Assembly: GCA_030428695.1 (NCBI GenBank)
Contig: JAUIEM010000056.1
Location: forward strand, 1-31,317
DNA: 31,317 nucleotides
Direction of reading: 5' to 3'
Source: a bacterium
GTDB taxonomy: Bacteria; Planctomycetota; J058; JAJDCP01
The notes under the pieces were generated by a model. The model was not told where the DNA came from, did no database searches, and worked only from the letters and a program-made list of their open reading frames with translations. Position 1 is the first letter of the stretch; each line of letters starts with the position of its first letter. Both the position numbers and the translations under genes were made by a program. Positions 15,277-22,124 of this stretch are shown piece after piece.

Positions 15277-15642
15277 TCAGACGTGCTGGTCGATCAGGAT
15301 CGCGTTGCCGTCGGGGTCGATCAGCGTCAGGTGGGCCGGCCCGGAGGGACTGTCGCCGACGTTCGAGGAGTGGAGCTCGAGGCCGGCGGCTTCGAGCTCT
15401 TTCGCGAGCTCGCGCACGTCGGTGCCTGGAACCTCCTGGGCGTCGGAGCTCCAACGCGGGTTGAAGGTCAGGATGTTGTTTTCGAACATGCCCTGGAACA
15501 GGCCGATGATCGTCGTCCCGTTCTTCAGGATCTGGTAGTGGTCGCCGCCGCCCATCGCCTTGAAGCCGAGCTTCTCGTAGAAGGCGCGGCTGGCGGCGAG
15601 GTCCTTGACGGCGAGGCTGATCGAGAAGGCTCCGAGGTCCAT
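15277..15642 (-). CDS. VOC-superfamily (glyoxalase/bleomycin-resistance fold) protein
   Basis: Single-module VOC protein of 121 residues. It opens with the typical [20 protein letters not shown] and closes with [15 protein letters not shown], the two beta-alpha-beta halves of the fold. The first metal-ligand position of the family (often His in HVxLxVxD) is Ser here, and the usual terminal Glu is replaced in NAILI, so a classic metal site looks incomplete. It may bind a small molecule without metal or have another activity. It starts with ATG 15642 after GGAG, 22 bp downstream of a lipoprotein gene on the same strand. It ends 9 bp from the convergent esterase stop. Confidence 0.88.
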   Translation of the reverse strand: MDLGAFSISLAVKDLAASRAFYEKLGFKAMGGGDHYQILKNGTTIIGLFQGMFENNILTFNPRWSSDAQEVPGTDVRELAKELEAAGLELHSSNVGDSPSGPAHLTLIDPDGNAILIDQHV

Positions 15643-15664
15643 GGTCGCTCCGTGTTCTTGGGAA

Positions 15665-16273
15665 TCAGTAGACGCGGTCGATCAGGTCGACGAACAGGTG
15701 CTCCATCGGCACCTTCGAGGCGGCGAGGAGCGCCGGATCGTCGCTGAGCTGCCCGGCGAAGCGCAGCGGGGTGCCGCGGCGCACGTAGCCCTTGCTCTCG
15801 CTCTCGAACACGGTCCGTCCCGTGCGCAGGTCGACCGCCTTGAGGGCGAGCCGCAGGGTGTAGGCGTTCGGGTCGTTGTCGATGCCGCCGAGCTTGAGCT
15901 CGAGCACGCGGGCGCAGAGGTAGATCTCCGGGGCGTCCGCCGTCATGTGCGGGTCGCTCGGTGGGCTGTCGTAGGGCAGCACGACGAAGGCGCCGGTGCC
16001 GCGCACGAAGCCGCTGAACAGCGCGGAGAGCTCGTCGGAGAGGCTGGCGGCGTGGGCGCCACGGGCCTCGGCGAGGGTCACGTTGGACGCCGGCACCGCG
16101 ACCGGGTCGATGCCGATGCGCCACTGGCGAGGCTGGGCCTTCGCCCGCGCGATCGCGAGGTCGAGCTTCTGGGGCGAGTGGTGCCGCTGGGGAACCCCGC
16201 GGTAGGCCTGGCCCGACGGGGCCTGGCAGCCGAGGAACGGGACGGCGAGAAGACAGACGATCAATGTGCGCAC
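15665..16273 (-). CDS. Predicted lipoprotein of unknown function
   Basis: No family recognised. With the GTG start at 16273 (GGAGG 7 nt before) the protein has 202 residues and an N-terminal lipoprotein signal ending in FLGC at residue ~16. The mature part contains [20 protein letters not shown], a region rich in Ala ([19 protein letters not shown]), and a C-terminal beta-rich half with [20 protein letters not shown]. That last phrase recalls outer-membrane lipoproteins that build up a complex property from several inputs (CsgG/LpoB-like), but similarity is too slight to name it. A 13-codon longer frame up to 16312 would destroy the signal peptide. It is followed by the VOC gene at 22 bp. Confidence 0.75.
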   Translation of the reverse strand: MRTLIVCLLAVPFLGCQAPSGQAYRGVPQRHHSPQKLDLAIARAKAQPRQWRIGIDPVAVPASNVTLAEARGAHAASLSDELSALFSGFVRGTGAFVVLPYDSPPSDPHMTADAPEIYLCARVLELKLGGIDNDPNAYTLRLALKAVDLRTGRTVFESESKGYVRRGTPLRFAGQLSDDPALLAASKVPMEHLFVDLIDRVY

Positions 16274-16393
16274 GCTGGTCCTCCTGTGTGGAGTCTGCCC
16301 CCAGTATGACACACAGCCCGCCGGGGCGCAGCCGACCTAGCCTTGCAGAGAGATGTCACCGGTTCGTCTCGGGCGCTGGAAGCCGACGCGCGC

Positions 16394-17380
16394 TCAGAGC
16401 TCGATCTCGACGACGTCCTCGTCCTCGAGCACGTAGTCCCGCGACACCCACTGCCCGCCGCTGCCGTCCGGCCGGAACTGCCGCACAGACTTCAGCTTCG
16501 CCGCGATGTCCCGATGGATGCGCTCGGCGAGGTCGCTGACCGTGTCGCCGCGGCGGATGATGAACGGCTCCTCGAGGTCCATCGCGCCGCCGGGCTTCTT
16601 GGTGTACACGCGGATGACGCCGAGGAAGTCGACCAGCTGCCGGCGCAGGGCGTCGAGACCGAGGCCACTCTCCGCCGACACCGGCAGGATCGGGAAGCGC
16701 CCGCCCCAGAGCTCGTCGAGCAGGGCCTGCCGCGTCTCCGCGTCCGGATCGTCCGCTTTGTTTCCGACGCACAGGGTCGGCACCGGCGCGATCTGCTCCT
16801 CCTCATCGTCGACGTCCCGCACCAGGCGCACCCGCTTGGTGTCGAGGAAGTCGAGCGTCTCGACGGCGGTCTCGAGCAGGCCGTCGTCGCTGAGGTCGAG
16901 GATCAGCAGCGCGGCGTCCGCCGCCCGGATCGAGCTCGGCACCCAGGGTTCCATGTGGGCCGTCGAGACCGCGGGCAGGTCGACGAGCTGCAGCCGGTAC
17001 TTGTCGAACACCGCGACCCCCGGCTGGGGCACCCGGGTGGTGAAGGGGTAGGCGGCGATCTCGGGATGCGCGCCCGTCAGCGCCGCCAGCAGCGAGGAAC
17101 GCCCGCCATTGGGAGGACCGACCAGCGCGACCTGGAACAGCCCCTGGCGGTCGACCTTGGTGCTGAAGCCGCCCTTGCCTCCCGCCTTCGGCGCCTTCTT
17201 GAGGCGCTCCTTGACCTCGGAGATGCGCTTCTTCAGGTCGGCCTGGATCTTCTCTGTGCCCTTGTGCTTCGGCAGCTCGCGCAGCATCTCCTGCAGCCCG
17301 TCGAGCTCCTCCTGAGGCGTGCTCGCCTGCTTGTAGCGCTGCTCGGCCTTGCGGTAGAAGGGCGTCAGGTTCGCGGGCAT
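16394..17380 (-). CDS. DRG/Obg-like TGS-domain GTPase with altered P-loop
   Basis: Putative translation-factor-type GTPase of 328 residues. An N-terminal helical part ([13 protein letters not shown], then [14 protein letters not shown]) matches the TGS GTPases related to DRG. The G domain has the P-loop [10 protein letters not shown], with Arg94 (codon at 17099-17101) where a Lys is expected, then [19 protein letters not shown] for G3 (DxxG has become DLPA), NKADD for G4, and VSAESG for G5. A C-terminal TGS domain follows ([28 protein letters not shown]). The start is ATG 17380, with GGAGG 4 nt upstream, and it overlaps the LOG gene by 16 bp, so the pair is coupled. The substitutions suggest weak or changed nucleotide handling. 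Confidence 0.9.
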   Translation of the reverse strand: MPANLTPFYRKAEQRYKQASTPQEELDGLQEMLRELPKHKGTEKIQADLKKRISEVKERLKKAPKAGGKGGFSTKVDRQGLFQVALVGPPNGGRSSLLAALTGAHPEIAAYPFTTRVPQPGVAVFDKYRLQLVDLPAVSTAHMEPWVPSSIRAADAALLILDLSDDGLLETAVETLDFLDTKRVRLVRDVDDEEEQIAPVPTLCVGNKADDPDAETRQALLDELWGGRFPILPVSAESGLGLDALRRQLVDFLGVIRVYTKKPGGAMDLEEPFIIRRGDTVSDLAERIHRDIAAKLKSVRQFRPDGSGGQWVSRDYVLEDEDVVEIEL

Positions 17381-17916
17381 GCCGCCTCCAGGGCGTCGAG
17401 CAGGGCGTCCGCGGAGCTCTCGACGAGCAGCTCGGCGTGCTGCGCGGGCGCGACGAAGCCCGCGTCCCGCACGCGCTCGAGGAAGTCGACCAGCGGCGTG
17501 TAGAAGCCACCGGCGTCGAGCAGGCCGACCGGCTGGGCGGCCAGCCCGAGCTGGTTCCAGGTCAGCATCTCGAACAGCTCGTCGAGGGTGCCCCAGCCGC
17601 CGGGCAGGACCGCGAAGGCGTCGGAGAGCGCGGCCATGCGCTCCTTGCGCGGGGCCATCCCGTCGACCACCTCGAGCCGTGTCAGCCCGGCGTGGGCGAG
17701 CTCGCGGTCGCGCAGCGCCCCGGGGATCACCCCGATCACCTCGCCGCCGGCGGCGAGGGCCGCGTCCGCCACCGTTCCCATCAGGCCGACGTGGCCCCCG
17801 CCGTAGACCAGCGCCAGCCCGCGCGCGGCGCAGCGCTCCCCGAAGTCCTCCGCCGCGGCGCGGTAGGCGGGCAGGACCCCCGGCCGCGAGCCGCAGAACA
17901 CGCACACGCTCCGCAT
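17365..17916 (-). CDS. LOG-family protein (possible nucleoside-5'-monophosphate phosphoribohydrolase)
   Basis: Member of the Lonely Guy family, 183 residues, the usual size. The N-terminus [13 protein letters not shown] is typical. [10 protein letters not shown] (38-47) and PGGWGTLDE (105-113) form the nucleotide site, and MAPRKERM (87-94) supplies the conserved Arg and Lys. Known members release adenine-type cytokinin bases from monophosphates; in bacteria the physiological substrate is often uncertain. The ATG at 17916 has GGAG about 10 nt upstream. The gene starts 60 bp after the anti-sigma gene on the same strand and overlaps the GTPase gene by 16 bp. That arrangement suggests a shared transcript but no known shared pathway. 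Confidence 0.9.
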   Translation of the reverse strand: MRSVCVFCGSRPGVLPAYRAAAEDFGERCAARGLALVYGGGHVGLMGTVADAALAAGGEVIGVIPGALRDRELAHAGLTRLEVVDGMAPRKERMAALSDAFAVLPGGWGTLDELFEMLTWNQLGLAAQPVGLLDAGGFYTPLVDFLERVRDAGFVAPAQHAELLVESSADALLDALEAACPRT

Positions 17917-17976
17917 CGCCTTCTCCTCTCGAGCATGCCAGGGATGTAGACCACCCCGGCCCGGTTGGCAAGCCCC

Positions 17977-18384
17977 TCAGCGCGTCTCGATGCGCAGGAT
18001 CGCGCTCAAGCCGACCGCGAGCTCGTCCCGCTCGGGCCGGTGCGCCTGGTGCAGCGCCTCCGCGAGGTTCGCCGCGGCCCGCGCGGGCGGCGGCGGAGGT
18101 GGATCGGCGGGCGGCTCGGGCGCGCGGAGCAGCCAGCCGGCCGCGAACGCGAACAGGAACACCGCGGCGTAGCGCAGCGCGCGCAGCGCGACGCGCGGCC
18201 GGGCCCGGGCGGGCACCGGCGGAAAAGCCTCGCGCAGCAGGCCGAGCCCCGCCCCGGCCTGCTCCGCCAGCGCGCGGCAGTCCGCGCAGCCGGCGAGATG
18301 CTCCTCGAGCGCGGGCCGCTGCGCGGCGGGGAGCTCGCCCCCGAGCAGCTCGGCGATCAGCGTGGTGGCGGTGTCACAGTGCAT
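17977..18384 (-). CDS. Anti-sigma factor, zf-HC2 type with one TM segment
   Basis: Probable membrane-bound anti-sigma factor for the upstream ECF gene, 135 residues. The zinc-binding anti-sigma motif is Cys3-x25-His29-x3-Cys33-x2-Cys36 (HLAGCADC). A basic stretch (RARPRVALRALR) leads into a TM helix at ~71-86, and a Pro-rich segment (PPADPPPPPP) is followed by a short helical extracytoplasmic tail. The start is ATG 18384 with AAGGAG about 7 nt upstream. It lies on the same strand as the sigma gene, but about 670 bp of repeats separates them, so the two are not translationally coupled as such pairs usually are. Confidence 0.87.
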   Translation of the reverse strand: MHCDTATTLIAELLGGELPAAQRPALEEHLAGCADCRALAEQAGAGLGLLREAFPPVPARARPRVALRALRYAAVFLFAFAAGWLLRAPEPPADPPPPPPARAAANLAEALHQAHRPERDELAVGLSAILRIETR

Positions 18385-18442
18385 CGTTGTCTCCTTGGGG
18401 GGTGTGATTCGGACCGGTCACGGGCGGGGTCATGCGGCCCAG

Positions 18443-18646
18443 GTTCGGGGGTCGGGGCGGGGCGGAAGAGGATGGCGTGCGTGCTATTCCCCCCCTGCCC
18501 CCCGGTGGGGGGTTCCACCCCATCAGGTCGTCGGACGCGACCGGGTCCTCTGGAGTCCGTGCTGTTTCGATGTTGCGCGCAGCCGGGCGCCCGGAAGGGA
18601 TGCGCTCTGTCGCGCTTTGCGCCCGACAACGCCACCCGGCCACGGT
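18443..18646 (-). repeat. Intergenic repeat copy 1 (no hairpin insert)
   Basis: A ~204-nt element that begins (plus strand) GTTCGGGGGTCG, includes the C/G-run motif at 18483-18518, then TCCTCTGGAG, GATGTTGCGC and CCGGGCGCCCGGAAGGGA, and ends near CCACCCGGCCACGG. It matches copy 2 over all of these blocks, but has no counterpart of the ~112-nt hairpin. Confidence 0.8.
18483..18518. repeat. C-run/G-run motif, copy 1
   Basis: C7-TG-C6-GGT-G6 flanked by GCTATT and TTCCAC. The second C-run and the G-run can form a 6-bp hairpin with a GGT loop; the first C-run could pair with the same G-run instead. On the minus strand the two G-runs may also form a quadruplex. Confidence 0.8.
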
Positions 18647-18697
18647 CACGGCCACGGTCACGGTCACGCGGCGACAGCCCACGGTCCACGGTCCACG
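18647..18697. repeat. Simple CACGGT/CACGGC iteration
   Basis: Hexamer-like iteration (CACGGTCACGG and CACGGTCCACGG) links the two repeat copies. The iteration already begins at ~18641, at the end of copy 1. Confidence 0.7.
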
Positions 18698-18737
18698 GTT
18701 CGGGGGTCGAGGCGATGCGGCAGGGGATGGCGGGCAT

Positions 18738-18772
18738 GCTATTCCCCCCTGCCCCCCGGTGGGGGGTTCCAC
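18738..18772. repeat. C-run/G-run motif, copy 2
   Basis: C6-TG-C6-GGT-G6 flanked by GCTATT and TTCCAC, one C shorter than copy 1. The same two pairing choices are available. Confidence 0.8.
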
Positions 18773-18806
18773 TTCATCAACTTGTCGGACACCACCATGT
18801 CAGACG

Positions 18807-18918
18807 CAGGTTGCCCGAAGAAAAGACCGTCCAAAGCTGGAGCCAGCTCCGGGGGAGTGTCTGTCGATTGGAGAGCGTCTCTGGCCCGGAGCTGTCTCCA
18901 GCTTTGGAGGGCAACCTG
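18807..18918. other. ~112-nt three-stem imperfect palindrome (hairpin element)
   Basis: Three nested perfect stems are visible. CAGGTTGCCC (18807-18816) pairs with GGGCAACCTG (18909-18918), CCAAAGCTGGAG (18831-18842) with CTCCAGCTTTGG (18896-18907), and CAGCTCCGGG (18844-18853) with CCCGGAGCTG (18885-18894). That makes 32 paired bases in each arm. The outer and middle stems are separated by 14 nt on the 5' side and one on the 3' side; the middle and inner stems by one mismatch. The terminal loop is 31 nt (18854-18884). It is present in repeat copy 2 and absent in copy 1. It could be a small mobile palindrome or an RNA element. No T-run follows. Confidence 0.85.
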
Positions 18919-19052
18919 GTCCTCTGGAGCGCTTGCCGTGTTGATGTTGCGCCCTGCCGGGCGCCCGGAAGGGAGGCGCACCGTCGCGCGCCGCGCCCGG
19001 CAACGCCGCCCGGTCACGTTAGCCGGGCGCCCGCAAGCTCCCTCCCACGCCC

Positions 19053-19520
19053 TCATCCCCATCGCTCCAGCCTCCCTTTGAGGGCGACCAGCCCCCGCAG
19101 CCAGTGGGTCTTCGCGGTCGACGGCGCGATGCCGAGCTGGTCGGCCAGGGCGGAGAAGCTCAGGTCGTCGAAGACCTTGGCGGCGATCACCGCGCGCTGC
19201 ATCTCCGACAGCTCGGCCAGCGCCCGGGCGACGTCCGCGCGCAGCTCGGCGTGTTCCAGCGGCAGGCCGGGCAGCGCCGGCTCCGGCGCCGGCAGCTTCC
19301 GGGCCAGGGCGGCGTCGCGGCTGCGGGCCCGGCAGGTGTCGAGGGCCCGGTGCAGGGTGACGCGGCGCAGCCAGGCGCGCGCCTGGGCGGGGACCTCGAC
19401 GGCGCACTGGCGGGTCCAGCGCAGGAACACGTCCTGCGCGATGTCCTGCGCGTCGTGCGGCGAGCGCACGACGCGGAGGGCCCAGCGGTAGACGTCCTCC
19501 CGGTAGGGGGCGAACTCCAC
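19053..19520 (-). CDS. ECF-type RNA polymerase sigma factor
   Basis: Extracytoplasmic-function sigma factor of 155 residues. Region 2 is visible in VYRWALRVVRSPHDAQDIAQ followed by DVFLRWTRQ, and region 4 in LSEMQRAVIAAKVFDDLSFS followed by LADQLGIAPSTAKTHWLRGL, the helix-turn-helix for the -35 element. A short linker (ALARKLPAPEPALPG) joins them, which is normal for ECF factors. The start is GTG 19520, immediately after the TGA of the lipoprotein gene (TGAGTG), with no separate strong ribosome binding site; it is probably translated by coupling. The anti-sigma gene follows on the same strand after the repeat region. The signal sensed is not evident. Confidence 0.92.
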   Translation of the reverse strand: MEFAPYREDVYRWALRVVRSPHDAQDIAQDVFLRWTRQCAVEVPAQARAWLRRVTLHRALDTCRARSRDAALARKLPAPEPALPGLPLEHAELRADVARALAELSEMQRAVIAAKVFDDLSFSALADQLGIAPSTAKTHWLRGLVALKGRLERWG

Positions 19521-20489
19521 TCACTCGGCTCCCAGCAGCGAGCTGGCGGCGAGGCGCAGGTCGCGGTCGCGGAAAGCGTCGCCTTTGAACTCCCAGACCA
19601 GGGTGCCGTCCTCTTCGACGCGGTCGGCGTTCGAGGCGAGCAGCCGGCCGGGCAGGCGCAGCCGCACCTCGAAGCTGTGGGCGCCGGTCTGCTTGGTGAC
19701 CTGCAGCGTGGCCTGCTCCTGGGCATAGGCGGCGTCGAAGGCGGCGCGATCCCTGTCCAATCCCAGGGTCTCGACGTAGGCGGACAGGGCCTCGTCGTGC
19801 AGGCGCGCGGTCTCGGCGTCGGTCCAGGCGTCGCGCTCGGCTTCGGGCAGGGCCTCGCTCGCCCGCAGGAAGGCGTCGGCGTCGACTCCGGTGTAGACGG
19901 CGAGCAGGGCGCTGCGGGCCGCGAGGGCACGCTCCGGGGGGAAGCTGCCCGCGGCGGCGGAGGCGGCCTCGGCGAGCTCGGCCTGGGCGTAGCCGGTGGC
20001 GCGGGCGAAGTCGGCGATCAGGGTCAGCTTCTCCTCGCGGGTCCAGCCGTCCTCGCCGGCCTTCTCGAGCTTCTTCTCGTCGAGGAAGCGGCCGGACCAG
20101 TACTCGGTGCGGGCGAAGGGGCGGGCGGGGTAGGTGCGCTCGAAGTGGAAGACGAGGCCGTCCGGGCGCCGCTCCTGCCGCAGGGTGGTCGGGAAGGCGA
20201 GGGCGCCCGCGCTCGCGCCAAAGCTGCCGGGCAGGGCCTCGCCGGTGGGGAAGCGCTGCACGGCGTGAGTGGTGCGGCGGACATCGTCGCCGCTGCCGCG
20301 CTCGGTGGTGTCGATCTTCCAGCCGTTCTCCGCCGAGGGCAGGGCGTCGGTGGTGGCGAAGTCGCGGGGGCTGCCCTCGAGGATCACCTCGTGCGAGACG
20401 GCGCCGTCGGCCTCGACGTCGATGACTTCCTTCCGTTTCAGACAGCCGGTCAGGGCGAACAGCATCAGGATGGCGAGCAGGGTGCGCAT
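19521..20489 (-). CDS. Predicted lipoprotein, first gene of the sigma operon
   Basis: No family recognised. It has 322 residues with a clear lipoprotein signal: MRTLLAILMLFALTGC, with lipobox LTGC and the anchor Cys at 16. The mature part begins LKRKEVIDVEADGAVSHEV and is followed by mixed alpha/beta sequence with charged helices (FLDEKKLEKAGEDGWTREEK, LPEAERDAWTDAETARLHDE) and a beta-rich end (HSFEVRLRLPGRLLASNADR). AAGGAG lies 11 nt before ATG 20489; a longer frame up to 20588 has no signal. Its stop abuts the sigma start. It could act in the envelope as the sensed or regulated component of the sigma system, which is inference from position. Confidence 0.82.
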   Translation of the reverse strand: MRTLLAILMLFALTGCLKRKEVIDVEADGAVSHEVILEGSPRDFATTDALPSAENGWKIDTTERGSGDDVRRTTHAVQRFPTGEALPGSFGASAGALAFPTTLRQERRPDGLVFHFERTYPARPFARTEYWSGRFLDEKKLEKAGEDGWTREEKLTLIADFARATGYAQAELAEAASAAAGSFPPERALAARSALLAVYTGVDADAFLRASEALPEAERDAWTDAETARLHDEALSAYVETLGLDRDRAAFDAAYAQEQATLQVTKQTGAHSFEVRLRLPGRLLASNADRVEEDGTLVWEFKGDAFRDRDLRLAASSLLGAE

Positions 20490-20648
20490 GGTCGGTTTCA
20501 CTCCTTCAGTGATCGATTCTCCACCGCCCTGACGGAGAAGACCAGCCGTCGGTCGACAGGGCCGGAGGATTTTTTCCCCGCCAGTCACAGGCGCCGCCCT
20601 CCCAGCACGCTACACTGGCCCCAGGCACTTCTCGCGAGGCGGAGAGCG

Positions 20649-22109
20649 GTGAGCCCGAGCCGGCGCATCCTGTGGCTGTCCCCCCAGCGCCCGCCGAGCT
20701 TCGGCCGGCTGCGCGCGCGGTGGCTCGGACCGGAGGACGACGAAGCTTCCGACGGATCCCTCGACGAAGCGGTCGAGACCGCGCCCGACCGCGACCGGGG
20801 CGACCTGCTCGTGCTCGATGCCCAGGCCTTCCCCGACCACGAAGCGCTGTGGAGGTGCCGGGCGGGCTTCGTCGGGCCGGTGATGGTGCTCTGCGGCGCG
20901 GATGAGGTCCCGGCGCTGCTCAAGCGGGTGCGCGAGCGCGACCAGCTCAGCCTGCGCAGCGACCCGCCGCTGCTGCTCGAGCACCGCATCCGCCGCATGC
21001 TGCTGTCCGATCCCCGGCGCGACCGCCTGACCGGCCTGCTGCACCGCAACGTCTGGCTCGAGACCTGCCGACGCGCCGCGGAGAAGAAGCCCCTGCGCAT
21101 CGCGCTCCTCGACCTCGACCACTTCAAGCAGGTCAACGACCGCTACGGCCACCAGGTCGGCGACCGCATCCTGCGCGCGACCGCCAACCGCCTGCGCGAG
21201 CAGCTCGGCGATCGCTTCGCCGTCGGACGCTGGGGCGGCGAGGAGTTCGCGCTCTGGAGCCACCTGCCCCTCGACCAGGTGCGCGCCCGCTGTGAGGAGC
21301 TGCTCGCCGCCCTGCGCTCGGGCGGGGCCGCCGGCTACCGCATCACCGTCAGCGCGGGCCTCGCCAGCCATCGCCGCGGGCGCCGCGTCAAGGACACGGT
21401 CGATGAGGCCGACCAGGCCCTGTGCGCCGCCAAGGCCCGGGGCCGCGACAGGGTGGTCAGCTTCGAGGAGCTCGAACGCGAGGCGATCGCGACCGACCGG
21501 GATGTCGAGCTGACCACCTTCGAGAACCGCACCCGCGTGCTCGCCGAGCAGGTCGCCGAGGTGATCAACCGCCGCAGCCGCAAGCTGTTCGAGGAGCTGA
21601 AGCAGCGCGCGGAGCAGGACGCCCTGACCGGGCTCTTCAGCCGCGGCTACTTCGACCAGCGCCTGGCGGCCGAGCTGCGTGCCCCGGCGGAGGCCCATCC
21701 GGCCTGTATCGCGCTGCTCGACCTCGACCACTTCGGGCGCGTCAACAAGGAACACGGATGGCCGACCGGCGACAAGGTGCTCGTCGACGTCGCCCGCCGC
21801 ATCCGCGAGCAGGTGCGCGAGGGCGACTGGGTCGCGCGCTACGGCGGCGAGGAGCTCGTCATCGTGATGCACGGCCTGCCCGCCGACCGCGTCCACGGCG
21901 TGCTCGAGCGCCTGCGCGAGGCGGTCGGCGCCCGGCCCTTCACCGGCACCGACGGCCAGGAGATCCCGATCACCGTCAGCATCGGCGCGGTGCGGGTCGG
22001 CGATCAGGAGGAGGTCGAGACGCTGCTCGAGCGCGTCAGCGACCACCTGCTCGCGGCGAAGAGGGGCGGGCGGAACCGGGTCGAGAGCGACTTCCGTGAG
22101 CCCGACTGA
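20649..22109 (+). CDS. Protein with two tandem GGDEF domains (diguanylate cyclase)
   Basis: Probable c-di-GMP synthase of 486 residues. The first ~125 residues (RRILWLSPQRPPSFGRLRAR, DLLVLDAQAFPDHEALW, GPVMVLCGADEVPALL) look like a degenerate receiver domain. GGDEF domain 1 has DRLTGLLHRNVW, LLDLDHFKQVNDRYGHQVGD and GGEEF at 196-200; domain 2 has DALTGLFSRGYF, LLDLDHFGRVNKEHG and GGEEL at 399-403. Domain 2 keeps an RxxD inhibitory site (REGD), domain 1 does not. Both signature loops keep the catalytic pattern. The start is GTG 20649; the frame is open far upstream, but that part is antisense to the lipoprotein and sigma genes. It leads a probable three-gene transcript with the oxidoreductase (15 nt) and the kinase (13 nt). 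Confidence 0.9.
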   Translation: MSPSRRILWLSPQRPPSFGRLRARWLGPEDDEASDGSLDEAVETAPDRDRGDLLVLDAQAFPDHEALWRCRAGFVGPVMVLCGADEVPALLKRVRERDQLSLRSDPPLLLEHRIRRMLLSDPRRDRLTGLLHRNVWLETCRRAAEKKPLRIALLDLDHFKQVNDRYGHQVGDRILRATANRLREQLGDRFAVGRWGGEEFALWSHLPLDQVRARCEELLAALRSGGAAGYRITVSAGLASHRRGRRVKDTVDEADQALCAAKARGRDRVVSFEELEREAIATDRDVELTTFENRTRVLAEQVAEVINRRSRKLFEELKQRAEQDALTGLFSRGYFDQRLAAELRAPAEAHPACIALLDLDHFGRVNKEHGWPTGDKVLVDVARRIREQVREGDWVARYGGEELVIVMHGLPADRVHGVLERLREAVGARPFTGTDGQEIPITVSIGAVRVGDQEEVETLLERVSDHLLAAKRGGRNRVESDFREPD

Positions 22110-22124
22110 GACGAGGAGGGGACC

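Larger units (their letters stand above)
18698..19018 (-). repeat. Intergenic repeat copy 2 (with hairpin insert)
   Basis: A ~321-nt diverged copy of the element at 18443-18646. It shares GTTCGGGGGTCG, the C/G-run motif (18738-18772), TCCTCTGGAG, GATGTTGCGC and CCGGGCGCCCGGAAGGGA. It is longer by about 115 nt, most of which is the inverted-repeat structure at 18807-18918. Next to the insert is a short imperfect direct repeat, GTCGGAC (18784-18790) and GTCAGAC (18799-18805). Confidence 0.8.
18385..19052. repeat. Repeat-filled gap splitting the sigma and anti-sigma genes
   Basis: No supportable gene lies here. Two related copies of a GC-rich element occur in the same orientation (18443-18646 and 18698-19018) around a simple CACGGT-type spacer. 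Both carry a C-run/G-run hairpin motif and a shared block containing CCGGGCGCCCGGAAGGGA. Several frames stay open, but comparison of the two copies shows changes at all three codon positions, which argues against coding selection. Confidence 0.8.

Noticed and set aside
15264..15280. CTGAG...CTCAG hairpin between the convergent esterase and VOC stops
   Set aside because: The stem is only 5 bp, without T-run. It arises because both stop codons sit in the matching arms. Not enough for a bidirectional terminator call.
18807..18918. Rho-independent terminator
   Set aside because: Despite the strong stems, no T-run follows on either strand and the structure is interrupted by a 14-nt bulge.
18739..19524. 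Minus-strand open frames through the sigma/anti-sigma gap (WNPPPGGRGE-type peptides)
   Set aside because: The frames run out of frame through the sigma gene and across both repeat copies. Substitutions between copies fall on all codon positions, so I see no coding selection.
20523..20648. Promoter of the tandem-GGDEF gene (TACACT at 20611)
   Set aside because: A -10-like TACACT is present, but no TTG-type -35 lies 16-19 nt upstream, so I did not list it.
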